Shown piece by piece: positions 1-10,600 of a stretch of 64,000 nt of DNA. How positions within the stretch are numbered: position 1 is the stretch's first letter; each line of letters begins with the position of its first letter. The notes under the pieces were generated by a model, which worked only from the letters and a program-made list of their open reading frames with translations, did no database searches and was not told the origin of the DNA. This DNA is from Syngnathus acus (lineage: Eukaryota > Chordata > Actinopteri > Syngnathiformes > Syngnathidae), in the NCBI RefSeq assembly GCF_901709675.1, contig NC_051105.1, positions 12,510,604-12,574,603 on the forward strand, written 5' to 3'. The position numbers were made by a program, and so were the translations under genes.

Positions 1-227
1 CTCAATTTGCTGTAGGTTACTAGTCTTGTAGAGGGAAAAATAAAAAGCAGCATTTTAGAATGAACTGTATTGTTACACTGATGTTACCACAAGAAATATT
101 TATGTATGCTTCTCCCTGTATTTAATAGTGAAAATGAGAGAGCACATCCACTGAAACATGATGAACATGTTCCCATTGTTTTCCATAAATTTTGAAGGAT
201 GAGTAATTTAAGTGTTTATGTTTGAAG
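1..227. other. AT-rich sequence, nothing recognised
   Basis: No open frame, repeat end or RNA-like structure stands out here. If the helicase exon at 443-592 belongs to a living gene, this would be its downstream intron. Confidence 0.4.
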
Positions 228-372
228 ATGCTGATGGTGTGGGGGTAGACTCACTGGACTTCTGCCCAGGCAGCGTGGGATGGATTCCTGTTTAGTTACT
301 GTGTGGATGTTTTTTCATCCCTGTATGTCCCCTGGCAACCAGTTCAGGGTGGAGTCTGCCTTTCGCCCTGTT
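228..372 (+). repeat. Short interspersed repeat fragment
   Basis: The stretch holds a degenerate tRNA-like head (TAGACTCACTGGACTTCTGC, then a broken B-box around GGATGGATTCC). A body follows reading CCCTGGCAACCAGTTCAGGG then GTCTGCCTTTCGCCC, which resembles widespread fish SINE/LINE tail sequence. It lies just downstream of the helicase-like exon, in what would be its intron. Family assignment is tentative. Confidence 0.4.
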
Positions 373-442
373 CTCAAGATCTGTCTGGAGCCAGTTTAAA
401 GCAGCTTCTTACATTGCTACCCTGCGTGATAAGAGCACTAAC

Positions 443-592
443 CTGTATCATGGCAATGTCATTGGTCACACAGCCATAGCGGATGACAAAGTTGCAATCC
501 GGTAGGTCCAAACCTTCCTGTGCCACTAAGGTGGCAATCAGCAAGTTGACATCACCGCTGCGGAATTTGTTCAACACAGCCTTCTGTTCTGT
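443..592 (-). CDS. ifih1: RIG-I-like receptor helicase exon (MDA5-like), partial or relic
   Basis: The exon is exactly 150 nt, phase 0 at both ends, with an acceptor CTTCATCAG before it and a donor CAG|GTTAGT after it. Its 50 residues match the second RecA lobe of the cytoplasmic double-stranded RNA sensor MDA5. Helicase motif V reads [14 protein letters not shown], followed by NFVIRYG and VTNDIAMIQ. The motif VI arginine cluster (QARGRA in the family) would lie in the next exon, outside the window. MDA5 fits better than LGP2 because of NLLIAT, VIRYG and IAM. Two family positions differ: T to L and E to Q in motif V. No other helicase exon was recognised upstream on this strand. A Tigger fragment begins about 23 nt upstream of the acceptor. 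It may be an exon of a gene mostly outside the window, or an orphan relic. Confidence 0.55.
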
Positions 593-1000
593 CTGATGAA
601 GATAAATAGGTACACGTTGGGCATCCCGTCCTTTCGTTTCTCGTCCACGTATGCGCAAACCCTCCTGTTGAGCTCTTGAAAGCGGCTGCTCTGAGGACCA
701 AGGAAAGCTTTTCTCTGATTGTGAGCATTTTTTAGGCGATCTTTTTGAGCTCTCCATCTCCGTACATTACACTCTGACACCATATTTCACAGCCGCTTTG
801 AAATTGTTTGAAGATTCAGGCCAATACAGGACTACCCTTTTTGCCTCCTTATTAAAAGTAATATTTGCAGTCGAACGTATAATCTTTTCGTCCTTGTTAA
901 TATAACACACGGTCGACTCATTAATGCCATAATGACGGCCCACCTCCGCGTAACTTCTTAAGTGTGTCGAGAAGTTTCACCTTCTCTGTTATCTCTGTGA

Positions 1001-1318
1001 CCAGCTCAGTGGCCTAGTGGTTGAGTGTCCGCCCTGAGACTGGAAGGTTGTGGGTTCAAACCCCGGCCGGGTCATACCAAAGACTATAAAAATGGGACCC
1101 ATTTCCTCCCTGCTCGGCACTCAGCATGAAGGGATGGAATTGGGGGGTTAGATCACCAAATGATTCCCGAGCGCGGCACCGCTGCTCCTCAATGCTCCCC
1201 TATCCCCCAAGGGATGGATCAAAACCACACGGGGATGGGTTAAATGCAGAGGACAAATTTCACCACACCCAGATGTGTGTGTGACGAGCATTGGGACTTT
1301 AACTTAACTTTAACTTTA
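1001..1318 (+). repeat. tRNA-derived SINE, copy 1
   Basis: A tRNA-like head carries an A-box TGGCCTAGTGG (1010-1020) and a B-box GGTTCAAACCC (1053-1063), both fitting the RNA polymerase III consensus. A body of about 220 bp follows (CATTTCCTCCCTGCTCGGCA), ending in repeated TTAACTT. Related copies lie at 10901, 12693, 53413 and 62008. This one is inside the Tigger copy at the same site as the SINE at 12693-13010, so it predates the split of those two copies. Confidence 0.85.
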
Positions 1319-1433
1319 TTGTTAGCATCTTCCTCTTACGCTTGCCGTCTCCAGAAGGCATAGAAGGTGCAAGGTGTTTTTGTGGCATTGTAGTAGGATT
1401 TCACTAAAATCTCAAAGTAAAAAAAACTTCCGT

Positions 1434-2045
1434 GATGAAGCGCAAGTCTGAGGTGCTGACGATATGTTGACGCAGACAGTGCGGTAGGCTGAGATAAAGT
1501 GTAGTTAGAACTGCTAAGCCAATCAGCTGCAAAAACAGCTCAACATATTCCCATTGACCATTAGTGTCATATGGGCAGACAAAGCCACGCGCTCCAAGTG
1601 ACGCCGCAAAATCCCGCGACGCATCGGGGAGTCGCTGATGGTGTTGGGGTGCACTTGTGTGCTTCGATTCCTGCATATGACAGGCAAACAGGACGATCCG
1701 ATCGGGAGTGACACGCAGACACGCAGTTCTACTCCGCGTGGCGATTGAGGAGCGCAGACGTAGTAGCATGTGTGTGCGTGTGTGTGCGTCATGAAGTGCA
1801 AGTCTGAGGTGCTGCCAATATGTTGACACAGACGGAGTGGATACAGTGCGGGAGGCGGAGATAAAGTGTAGTTAGAACTGCTGAGCCAATCAGCTGCAAG
1901 GACACAGATCAACATGTTCCCATTGGCCATTAGTGTCAAATGGGCAGACAAAGCCCCGTGCTCAAAGCTCTAAGAGACGCCCAATTTTGCTGATGGTGTA
2001 GGAGTGCACTTGCCTGTCTAGTTGCCTGTCTTGTGTGCTTCATTC
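1434..2045. repeat. Tandem duplication in the Tigger leader, period about 356 bp
   Basis: The sequence AAGTCTGAGGTGCTG at about 1442 recurs at about 1800, and both are followed by the same order of landmarks (GATAAAGTGTAGTTAGAACT, GCCAATCAGCTGCA, ATGGGCAGACAAAGCC). The second unit is shorter because of an internal deletion. The copy at 12.5 kb retains only one unit's start. Confidence 0.75.
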
Positions 2046-2204
2046 ATGCATATGACGATGTGGATGTGTGTGTGAGTGAGACATAAAAATAGAAAAATAA
2101 AAATCCACTATGCACCGAATCTATCCACAATAATTGTTAAAAAAAAATCCGCGATAAAGCAAGGCCGCGATAGGTGAACTGCGAAGTAGCAAGGGATGAC
2201 TGTA

Positions 2205-2654
2205 TATCTATAGGTATTCGTTAAACTGGTGGTATAACTCTGGATGCCGGTCAGCGAGGTGCTTGGCCAGATTGGACATAGGACAACATTTGCCATGTCA
2301 GCTGGCTCACCATGGCTATTGGCCATGTATGCAAAAAAAAATAAAAAATACCATATGATAATGTTATTGTTTGTATTGTGTTATTCTTTTAAATGAGAGG
2401 AGGGGTGGCAGCGGATGCTTTTCCACTTTAAGTCATCTTCCTCTTTTGCACAAATGAAGGAGGCGTCGTGCCAGGCGCACATGTTGGGAGACAAGCTGCT
2501 TTGCCTGTATTTATACTTTGCCTGTATTTATACTTGCCTTTAAGACAAAGTTACCGAGCAACTTTTTTTTTTTACCAGTGCTAAAACTAAATGGTATTGA
2601 GCTGTTTTTAATGCCTTAATATCACGGTATGGTTCTGGTACCCCGTGCAACACT
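2205..2654. other. No gene recognised; possible small repeat near 2565-2650
   Basis: The sequence is AT-rich. Near 2565-2650 the motifs ACCAGTGCTAAAACTAAATG and TATGGTTCTGGTACCCCGTG face each other and could be the ends of a decayed element. I see no coding potential. Confidence 0.3.
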
Positions 2655-4500
2655 GCATTTGATTCAAGATTCAAGATTCAAGAAGTTTACTGTTCATGTT
2701 AGGGCATGCCAAACAAGGAATTTGACTCCGGTAGCTCTCAGACTCTGTTCAACATTTAGGTGACTAACAACATTCAGGACATGTGTGAAAATTGACAATT
2801 ATTCTCAAACATCCCCTGATCTTAAACTCCCAGGAGGGAAAGGAAAAACTCAAAACTCCTACTAGGGGAAATGAGAAACCTTGAGAAGAGACCACAGATG
2901 GGAGGATCCCTCTTCCAGGATGACCAGGCTGCAATGGATGCAGAGAGGACACAGTACACGTAATATAGACAATTCAAAGATAAAGCGTCGAGAGCAGGAT
3001 GTTATTGCACAGCAATGACTCTGAGACTCTATGAGTGGTGTGTCTGTAGAGATGTTACTTGCACTTTTCCTGGTCCTGGACAGGTACAAGTCTTGGATAG
3101 ATGGGAGGTTGGTCCCGATTATCTTTTGTGCAGTCCTGATTATCCATTGCAGTCTATGCTTGTCTTGTTTGGTGGCCGACCCAAACCAGACAGTAATGGA
3201 GATGCAGAGGATAGACTGGATGATGGCAGTATAGAAGGTCTTCAGCACCTCCTGTGGCAAGTTGAACTTCCTGAGCTGTCTCAGAAAGTACAACCTCTGC
3301 TGGGCCTTCTTCCGGGCAGAGTCTATGTGGCCGGTCCATTTCAGGTCTCGAGAGATTGTGGATCCCAGGAACTTGAAGGTGTCTGTGGAGGGAACAGCAT
3401 TAGTGAAGATAGTGAGAGGTGGAAGTGGTGAAGGGTCTCTCCTGAAGTCCACTGTCATCTCCACGGTCTTGAGCTGGTTCAGCTTCGGGTGGTTTTGGCT
3501 GCACCAGTGGACCAGCCGCTCCACATCCTGTCTGTACGCAGTCTCGTCACCATCCCGGATCAGTCCGATGAGAGTGGTGTCGTCCGCATACTTCAGGAGC
3601 TTCACAGAAGAGTTGCCTGAGGAGCAATCATTGGTGTAGAGAGAGAAGAGCAGCGGGGAGAGGATGCACCCCTGGGGGGGCGCCAGTGTTGGTGGTCCGG
3701 TTGTCTGATGTGATGGTCCCCAGCCTTACATGCTGTCTCCTGTTGGTCAGGAAGCTGGTGATCCACCGACAGGTGGAGGCAGGCACCGCGAGCTGGATGA
3801 GCTTCTGGTGGAGGATGTCAGGAGCGATGGTGTTGAACGCCAAGTTGAAGTCCACAAACAGGATCCTGGCATACGTCCCTGGGGTGTCTAGGTGTTGCAG
3901 GATGTAGTGCAGTCCCATGTTGACCGCATCATCCACTGACCTGTTTGCCCGGTAGGCAAACTGCAGGGGGTCGAGCAGGGGGCCCGTAATGTCCTTCAGG
4001 TGGTTCGACACCAACCTCTCAAAGAATTCCATGACCACAGATGTCAGGGCGACAGGTCTGTAATCATTCAAACCTGTGATGGCGTGCTTCTTCGCCACCG
4101 GTACAATGGTGGAGCTCTTGAAGCACGAGGGAACCTCACACAGCTCCAGGGAAGGGTTGAAGATCTGTGCAAAGGTGGGGGCCAGTTGTTCAGCACAGAC
4201 TTTCAGGCAAGAGGGGGACACACCGTCTGGGCCTGGTGCCTTCCTGACCTTTTGTCTCCGGAACATCTGACACACCTCCTCCTCGCAGATCTGGAGTGCA
4301 GGCGCGGCTTTTGAAAGAGAGAGAGTAGGTGATAATGACGATGGAGGTGTGGACAGCGGGGTTGTGGGTGGAGGTGTGTATGTTGATTGTACTGCAGGAG
4401 GTCCTGTTGTGTGGGTGGACCGTTCAAACCTGCAGTAAAACCAGTTTAGCAGATTAGTCACAACAATTACAGCTGTCTGTTTTGCAAATTCCGGAGCCAT
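2655..4500 (-). mobile_element. CR1/L2/Rex1-type LINE, reverse-transcriptase part, decayed
   Basis: Minus-strand frames (about 4500-3630, then 3605-2960 in another frame) encode a non-LTR reverse transcriptase. Visible motifs are APGPDGVSPSCLKVC, DYRPVALTSVVMEFFERL, motif A FVDFNLAFNTI, a damaged motif B (GAPPGV instead of GAPQGC) and motif C YADDTTLIGL. The C-terminal end (QRLYFLRQLRKFN, ITVWFGSATKQDKHRLQ) follows. The 3' end carries a (TTGAATC)n-type tail at 2655-2680. Frameshifts and the motif B change make it inactive. Sister copies: 23229-24340 and 63446-64000. Confidence 0.85.
2790..2955 (-). repeat. L2-like LINE 3'-UTR fragment nested in the LINE
   Basis: This stretch is the reverse complement of sequence around 30510-30690, the 3' untranslated end of the L2-like LINE at 25.5-30.8 kb (landmark GGGAGGATCCCTCTTCCAGG here). 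It interrupts the 3' region of the host LINE. Confidence 0.7.
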
Positions 4501-5400
4501 AACAGTGTGTGTCTCTTGTAGATTTTAAGGTCCACACACCCATTGCATTACTGGAAAAATATGAGGACATACTAACCAACCAACAAACTCGATGACATTA
4601 AAAAGCCAACTGCAAATTCAATCAGAACCTGAAATGATGTACACACTTATGCAAAGTTAAATGAATACAGAATTTATAAATGTTGCATGGTTTCAATAAT
4701 TTGTTAACATGGGGATATTTCTAGTGTGTAACTGTGGCTTCCTGTCCACACACACCAGATGGATGACACATTTATCTCACAAAGCACCACTCTTGCATGC
4801 ACACCGAAGCGCACGCGCATGAATATGTACACACACTCACACACAACAGATGCAAGCAGAACCAAGGCTGTGACTTTAATTATCACCTTGTCTCAGCCTA
4901 AATGAGGTTGCGAAGCTAAGCTCATATGCCGCATGGATTTTCTGTGTGTGTGTGTGCATGTGTGCGTGTGTTCAGGAAGTAGAAAACTAAATCCCTCATT
5001 TCAAGTCAACTCATTTCAATTGTTTCTGCTTTGCTATTCCCCCTTTTTTTAACAGTCACTTCCAGCTAATTATATGGTGGTCTTTTTCCATTGTGACCAT
5101 GCAGGAGCTTGAGACTTGAGAAATTGAAAGTTTTAGTTTACTTGGCATCCATTGAGTCGATTGGATTCCAATTCAGTTGAGAAAGAAAGAGTACCTGGTG
5201 GAGCAACTCTCATATCCCCTGAAAATGCTTTGGAGAATGTGTTAAATCTCAATCCATTGATTAGACCATTTGAACAAGAACACTACTGGACGTAGCAGTG
5301 ACCAATTTGTTAATAGCAGTTATAATTTCCCAGAGCAGGTTTTTTGAATGCTTTTTGTTTTTTCTGTGTGATCGTACACCCCTAAAATATTTAAAAATGT
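4501..5400. other. Gene-poor spacer with a (TG)n microsatellite
   Basis: A short TG-rich tract lies at about 4941-4972. The rest is AT-rich and shows no transposon end, exon or promoter that I can support. Confidence 0.5.
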
Positions 5401-5414
5401 CTTGTGCAACTTAG

Positions 5415-5809
5415 GAATTGGTTGTGCTTTTTGCACATGTCCTAACAAGCAGAAGATGTTGAATCTGCGGCTAAAAGAACAATGTTGTGAACTAAGACAA
5501 AAAAGTCTGTTGTGGGAACAAAACATTTCCACCGCCTACCTGAGAATGAGAAAAACAGAAGAAATTGTGAGGAACATGGATGAAATTAAGCCAAAAGCTT
5601 AACTTGAAAAGAACCTGTAAATGTACCTGTTCTGCTTTCATTTTATGGACAAAAAGCTGGATATGGAGGAACACCAACAACGCCATTGGTCCTGGAAGAA
5701 GCCTGGTTTCAGCAATCTAAACGAGTGCCTGCTTAGGCAAGAGAAAATGGAAAAAGAACAGCACTGGTACTCAGCAAGTTATGGATTTATGAATTTTCAA
5801 AGTAAATAA
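5415..5809 (+). CDS. Candidate last two exons of an unidentified gene
   Basis: Two open segments join in phase 0. The first (to 5566) encodes a lysine/glutamate-rich helix with coiled-coil character (LRLKEQCCELRQKSLLWEQN). The second (5657-5809) encodes LDMEEHQQRHWSWKKPG to MNFQSK and a stop. The proposed 90-nt intron 5567-5656 begins GTGAGG and ends AAAAAG. A polyadenylation signal AATAAA follows at 5872-5877, 63 nt after the stop, which supports a real 3' end. The upstream acceptor is uncertain (TTAG at 5414 or CAG at 5452). I do not recognise the protein. It could also be a chance arrangement. Confidence 0.35.
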
Positions 5810-5871
5810 TTATTGGCGATTGATTGCAAACAGTGGGTCAGTTTTTCATTAAAACTCAAATGGCTGATGAA

Positions 5872-5877
5872 AATAAA
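5872..5877 (+). promoter_or_regulatory. Candidate polyadenylation signal AATAAA
   Basis: It lies 63 nt downstream of the stop at 5809, the usual place for the last exon of a vertebrate gene. It is meaningful only if the 5415-5809 exons are real. Confidence 0.35.
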
Positions 5878-6117
5878 CTGTAATTATACTATAGTGGGTC
5901 TGAATAGTCTCGTGAAGTGTTTTGTTTTTGATATTTAAACTTTAAATGCCGGCTAGTTACTATATGTCAGATCTATGTTCCACTGAGCAAAAATAATGAC
6001 TTTTCCCTAAGAACACTCTTGACCTGCTGAGGGAAAGTAAAGGCCTGGATGTCATGGAGTTTTCTATATTTCAATGAAAAAATATTATGGTATTCAATCC
6101 CATGCTTTGTCATCTTG

Positions 6118-6420
6118 GAGGGACTCTGAGTTAAGCTGCTGTTCCTCCATGTTGACAGGAGCCAGATGAATTGGCCTGGGCATCTGATGAGGATCAATTC
6201 TGGACACCTCCCTATTGAGATGTTCTTGGCATGTCCAACAGGCAGAAGACTCCGGGAATGACCCAGGACATGCTGGAAGGACTATGTTTTCTGGCTGGCC
6301 TAGGAATACCTTCTGTAAGGACTGGAAGAAGAGGCTGGGGAGAGAGAAGTTTGCTATTCCCTGTGAAAGCTGCTGCTACCCGATAAGCAGTAGATACGTA
6401 ATGTATTGATGGATGTATTG
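6118..6420 (+). repeat. Rex3/RTE-like LINE 3'-end fragment
   Basis: Broken frames spell the Rex3-type C-terminus (LLHVDRSQMNWPGHLMR, then a TGRR...RTCW stretch and AGERE). A short GATGGATG-like tail follows at about 6409. Stops and frameshifts interrupt it. It matches the same end of the element at 26278-29519. Confidence 0.6.
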
Positions 6421-6695
6421 GTAGAAAATGCCTGTGTAAATAGGCCTTTGCAATCCATTATCAGTTGGCACACTTGATGCAGTGCACTGGAGATGAGACT
6501 TGTTTAAAATTGTCAGCAAAAACTAAGATTTAGACTTCATGTTTTCCCATTAAACTAAAAGATAGTCGTGATAATTTGTAGACAAAATAGGGCACATAAT
6601 TTTCTCCAATGATGACACCTGAATTAGCATATGACGTGCGAGGAAACAGAACCGATGAGAAAGCAGACAGCTTATTAAGAGGTGTGAGCATGCGA

Positions 6696-6790
6696 GACAG
6701 TATGTGTGTGTGTGCGTGTGCGTGTGTGTGTGCGTATTTCTGTCTGTCTCCGTGTGTCTGTATGTGCATGCGTGTGTGTACATTTGGTTC
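6696..6790. repeat. (TG)n-rich microsatellite
   Basis: An imperfect TGTGTG/TGCGTG tract. Apparent open frames across it on both strands are low-complexity artefacts. Confidence 0.8.
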
Positions 6791-6830
6791 CTTGCCACCA
6801 CACACCACCATAATAACTTAGCCAGTGTGT

Positions 6831-7412
6831 GCAACAGTGGGGATTTGCATACAATGCATGTGATAGAAATATAATGGGTATTATATATTTTGTTTTGTCT
6901 TTTGCAAAGGTATGCAGGATTATGATTGATTGTCAGAGGATTTTGGCAGAGAACAATATTGATACATTTAGCATTGTCTTAGAAACAAAGAAAAGGAATG
7001 AAAGAGAAAAAAAGCATATTGCACTCATCAGAAATTGCCACATTTTTGTATTCTAATTCCTTCAATCCCCTCTTCTACCAATCAGCAGAGAATTTAAGGA
7101 GGGCTTTGATTAAGTGAATTAGGATGAACTTGGACCCACTATACAGCAGGAACAATTTTGTTCAATATTTATGACGCAACTTCCTACCTCAACTCACATT
7201 CTACCATATCCATGCCTTTCACCACTTCTGTCTGCTATTATGTCTAGATTTAGACCTAAATCACTGTCCCACGGGATTTATGAAGCAGAAATCAAATGTA
7301 GAGAACCAGACAGGAGTATATGAAGGAAGCAGGAGGAAAAATAAATACAACCACTAGGACTCGACAAAGATTATACAGCAACAGCAAAGGCTGGATTTAT
7401 ACTGGAACAACG
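6831..7412. other. Spacer without recognised features
   Basis: The sequence is AT-rich. A 75-codon open stretch at 6829-7056 has no recognised domain, and I do not call it a gene. Confidence 0.4.
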
Positions 7413-7420
7413 GGTTAGAG

Positions 7421-7632
7421 CAGGGGTCACCAACTCCGGTCCTCAAGGGCGCCAATCCAGCCTGTTTTAGGTGCAGCCCTACAACAACACACCTGATTCA
7501 AATAATCAGGATCGCTATCAGCCTTAATAGAGCTTGCTGATGAGCTGATCATTTGAATCAGGTGTGGTGTTGTAGGCTGCACCTAAAACAGGCTGGATTG
7601 GCGCCCTTGAGGACCGGAGTTGGTGACCCCTG
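7421..7632. mobile_element. hAT-type MITE with perfect 8-bp target duplication
   Basis: The 212-bp element starts CAGGGGTCACCAACTCCGGT and ends with the reverse complement (ACCGGAGTTGGTGACCCCTG). The flanks carry the same 8 bp, GGTTAGAG, at 7413-7420 and 7633-7640. The inverted arms extend far inward (TCAAGGGCGCCAATCCAGCC). It has no coding capacity, so it would depend on an hAT transposase supplied elsewhere. Confidence 0.9.
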
Positions 7633-7640
7633 GGTTAGAG

Positions 7641-10600
7641 CAACGCTGGCGTCTGGACTGTTGACTGCCGCTTCTACCCCGAACCGTGTCATCTATTTGT
7701 TTGTCCCCTGTCTGTTTTGTGTTTCCCGTTTTAAGTGTGCCCGTTTTTTTGTTTTATTTTTTCTCGCCTTTTCTCCTGCCCACCGCGTATCTCTGGAGCT
7801 CTGCTCGCACCTCTCCGATCCCGTTCCCTCTGACTACGAGCTACGCTAGCCAGCTAGCCAACCCACAACCGGACCCTCCTACCTCCCGGCTCTGAGCCTG
7901 TAGCTGCTTGCTCTTGGCTCGGCAAACGGCTCCAACCCAACTTGCTGGCCACTTGGCCGGCGTCCTCGGGGGGAGCACCCGCTCGCTGCGAGCTCGCCGG
8001 TCGTGGCTCGGCTGTGTGCCGCCATGACACACTGGGGCGTGCCGTTTGCACGGGTACAGTCGGGATTGACCAACACCACCACCCACTCCACCAACATCAC
8101 GACTCGGTCCACTGCTGCTTCCATAAATTTCACTGCCTACCAACTTTTAGTTAACCAGCTACTAGCCATTTTTTCCATTTTTTCTGGATTATTCCCTGCT
8201 GCTGTGACGTCGCATCTCCTGCATGAACTATCACTTCTGCTACTCCGGGCTTCCATTCCACTAACTTCTCGTCCATTTGTCTACACTGCTGCTGATCTTC
8301 ATCATTTCAACAATAATCACCGTCTCCCTGCTGCTGCTGCCTCAGCTGCCAGCAAGGCTGGGATCCTCCGCCGTCGCCGCTACATCCACCGTAGCTCCGG
8401 ACTATCTTTTAAACGACATTTCCCTGATGGCTCACCCATCCCCTCTTTCTGGACTAACTCTCGCCCCCCCGTCACCCCCACCTTCCGTACTGTCAACTTC
8501 AACAATCTCCACTCCCCCACCCCCGCTCCTTCATCCATCTCCGTCGCACTGCTGAACTGTCGCTCCCTCTCCAACAAATCACTAGTTATTTTCGAACTAA
8601 TATTGGACAATAATTTGGATCTGCTCCTTCTCTGTGAAACATGGCAACAGCCCCTGGACTATTTTTCTCTCAACCAAGCCACTCCGTCTAATTACAGCTA
8701 CATCGCCAAACCCCGCCTCTCTGGGCGAGGAGGTGGTATTGCTGTCCTCCATAAGCGGTCCCTATCCATCACTGAATTGGACCTCAACCTCCCATCTATT
8801 TCATCCTTTGAATATCTCGCTTTTTCCCTCCCCAACTCTACTACTGCTGTTCTTATCTACCGCCCCCCCCAAGTCTCATCCGTCTTTTCTCTCTGAACTT
8901 CTCACCATCGTATCCTCAGTCTCCTATCGCCTCCTACTAATCGGTGACTTCAACATCCACATCGACCAGCCAACTGCTTCACTGACGTCTGACTTCATCT
9001 CCCTTCTGGACTGCTTTCATCTCACCCAGCACATCAACTTACCCACCCACACCAAAGGCCACACCCTGGATATAGTATGCTCCTCCTTTCCACTCACATC
9101 CAACCCCCGTCCTCTCACCTTTCCACTGTCAGATCATCTCTGCATCCTCTTCTCTGCCCCTCTACCCTCGCCTCATAAATCCACAAAACGCACCATCTCC
9201 TACCGCAACATCAAAACTGTAAACCCAATCACGCTTTGCCAGCTCTTATCCTCTGCTCTTCCTTCCGACCCCACTTCTTCCTCCCCTGACGACCTTGCCA
9301 CCATGCTCAACATCCTTTCTGACTCCCTTGATTCCCTAGCCCCCTGGAAAACTTCCTCTGTTACATTCACTAACTCTGCCCCTTGGTACACACCGGAACT
9401 CCGCACCATGAAACAAACTGGCCGTCAACTCGAACGCCTCTACAAAAGAACCCGCCTCACCGTCCATGCTGAAACCTTTAAACAACACATCTCCTCCTAT
9501 CGTGATGCTCTTCTTGCTGCCAAATCTGCTTACTTCTCATCTCTCATTAATAACACCAACCGAAACCCCCGCATACTGTTCTCCACTGTCAACAAATTGC
9601 TCCAGCCACCGGTCACCAAGCCACCCTCCTCACCCGCCCTCTGTAACTCCTTCCTTGTCAACTTTAACAACAAAATCGCGCAAATCAACAGTTCTCTGAC
9701 CGACACCATCAATAACTCCTCCTCCCCCACCTCCCCTGCCCTCCTGCCCCCCTTCCCTGACCTCCCTCCCTTCCCCTCTCTCACTGCCTTCTCCCTTGTC
9801 GACTCCTCCACTATCCTAGACATCATTACCTCATCCAAGACAACCACCTGCTCTCTCGACCCTCTTCCAACGACTTTAACTAAGGCCTGCCTCCCTGTCC
9901 TCCTCCCCCACCTCACCACCCTTTTTAATCAGTCTTTATCCCTTGGCCACTTTCCCACTGTCTATAAACTTGCAGCCATCACCCCATCCTCAAAAAGCCC
10001 ACCTTGGACCCACTCAACCTCTCCAACTACCGTCCCATCTCCAACCTTTCATTCCTTTCCAAAACCCTAGAACGCATTGTCTCCGCCCAACTCCACACCC
10101 ATCTCCAGTCCAACAACCTCTATGAACCCTTCCAGTCCGGATTCCGCCCACTTCACAGCACTGAAACAGCTCTAGTCAAAGTCACCAATGATCTCCTCAT
10201 TTCTGCAGACTCTGGTGCCCTCAACATCCTACTACTACTGTCATCCGCAAACTCAATCTGGACTTCCACTGCTACGCTGATGACACCCAGATCTACATAC
10301 GTACGACACCAACCCGTAACCCTTCCCTCACTCATTTTGAAACCTGCATCTCTACAATAAAAGCATGGCTGACCCACAACTTTCTCAAACTCAACAGTGA
10401 CAAAACAGAGCTCCTCCTCATAGGCACTAAATCCTCCCTTAACAAAACTGGATCCATCACACTCACCATCGACTCCTCAAACATCACTCCCTCCCCTCTG
10501 GCACGCAATCTTGGCGTTATTTTTGACCCCACACTGTCCTTTCAACCTCATGTTAGCTCAGTTGTCAAGACCTCCTACTTCCACCTCCGACGCATCGCTA

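Larger units (their letters stand above)
616..2202 (-). mobile_element. Tigger/pogo-like DNA transposon, 3'-truncated copy
   Basis: The 5' end at 2202 carries the Tigger-type terminal repeat (CAGTCATCCCTTGCTACTTC inward) and abuts a TA. Inward on the minus strand come a duplicated leader, a start resembling the jerky/TIGD1 helix-turn-helix (TEKVKLLD-type), a SINE, and then part of a second pogo element's CENP-B-type DNA-binding domain ([14 protein letters not shown]). The same arrangement occurs at 12459-14911. This copy has lost the stretch equivalent to about 13200-13583. Homology stops at 616, just before the helicase-like exon. No catalytic domain remains. Confidence 0.8.

Noticed and set aside
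374-757. Transposase-helicase fusion protein read as one 127-codon frame
   Set aside because: The first part is not in the transposase's own frame, and the exon's splice sites separate it from the Tigger part, so the fusion is accidental.
1005-1075. tRNA gene suggested by perfect A- and B-boxes
   Set aside because: The head does not close into a clean cloverleaf and is fused to a 220-bp body with a TTAAAG-type tail; five dispersed copies show it is a SINE.
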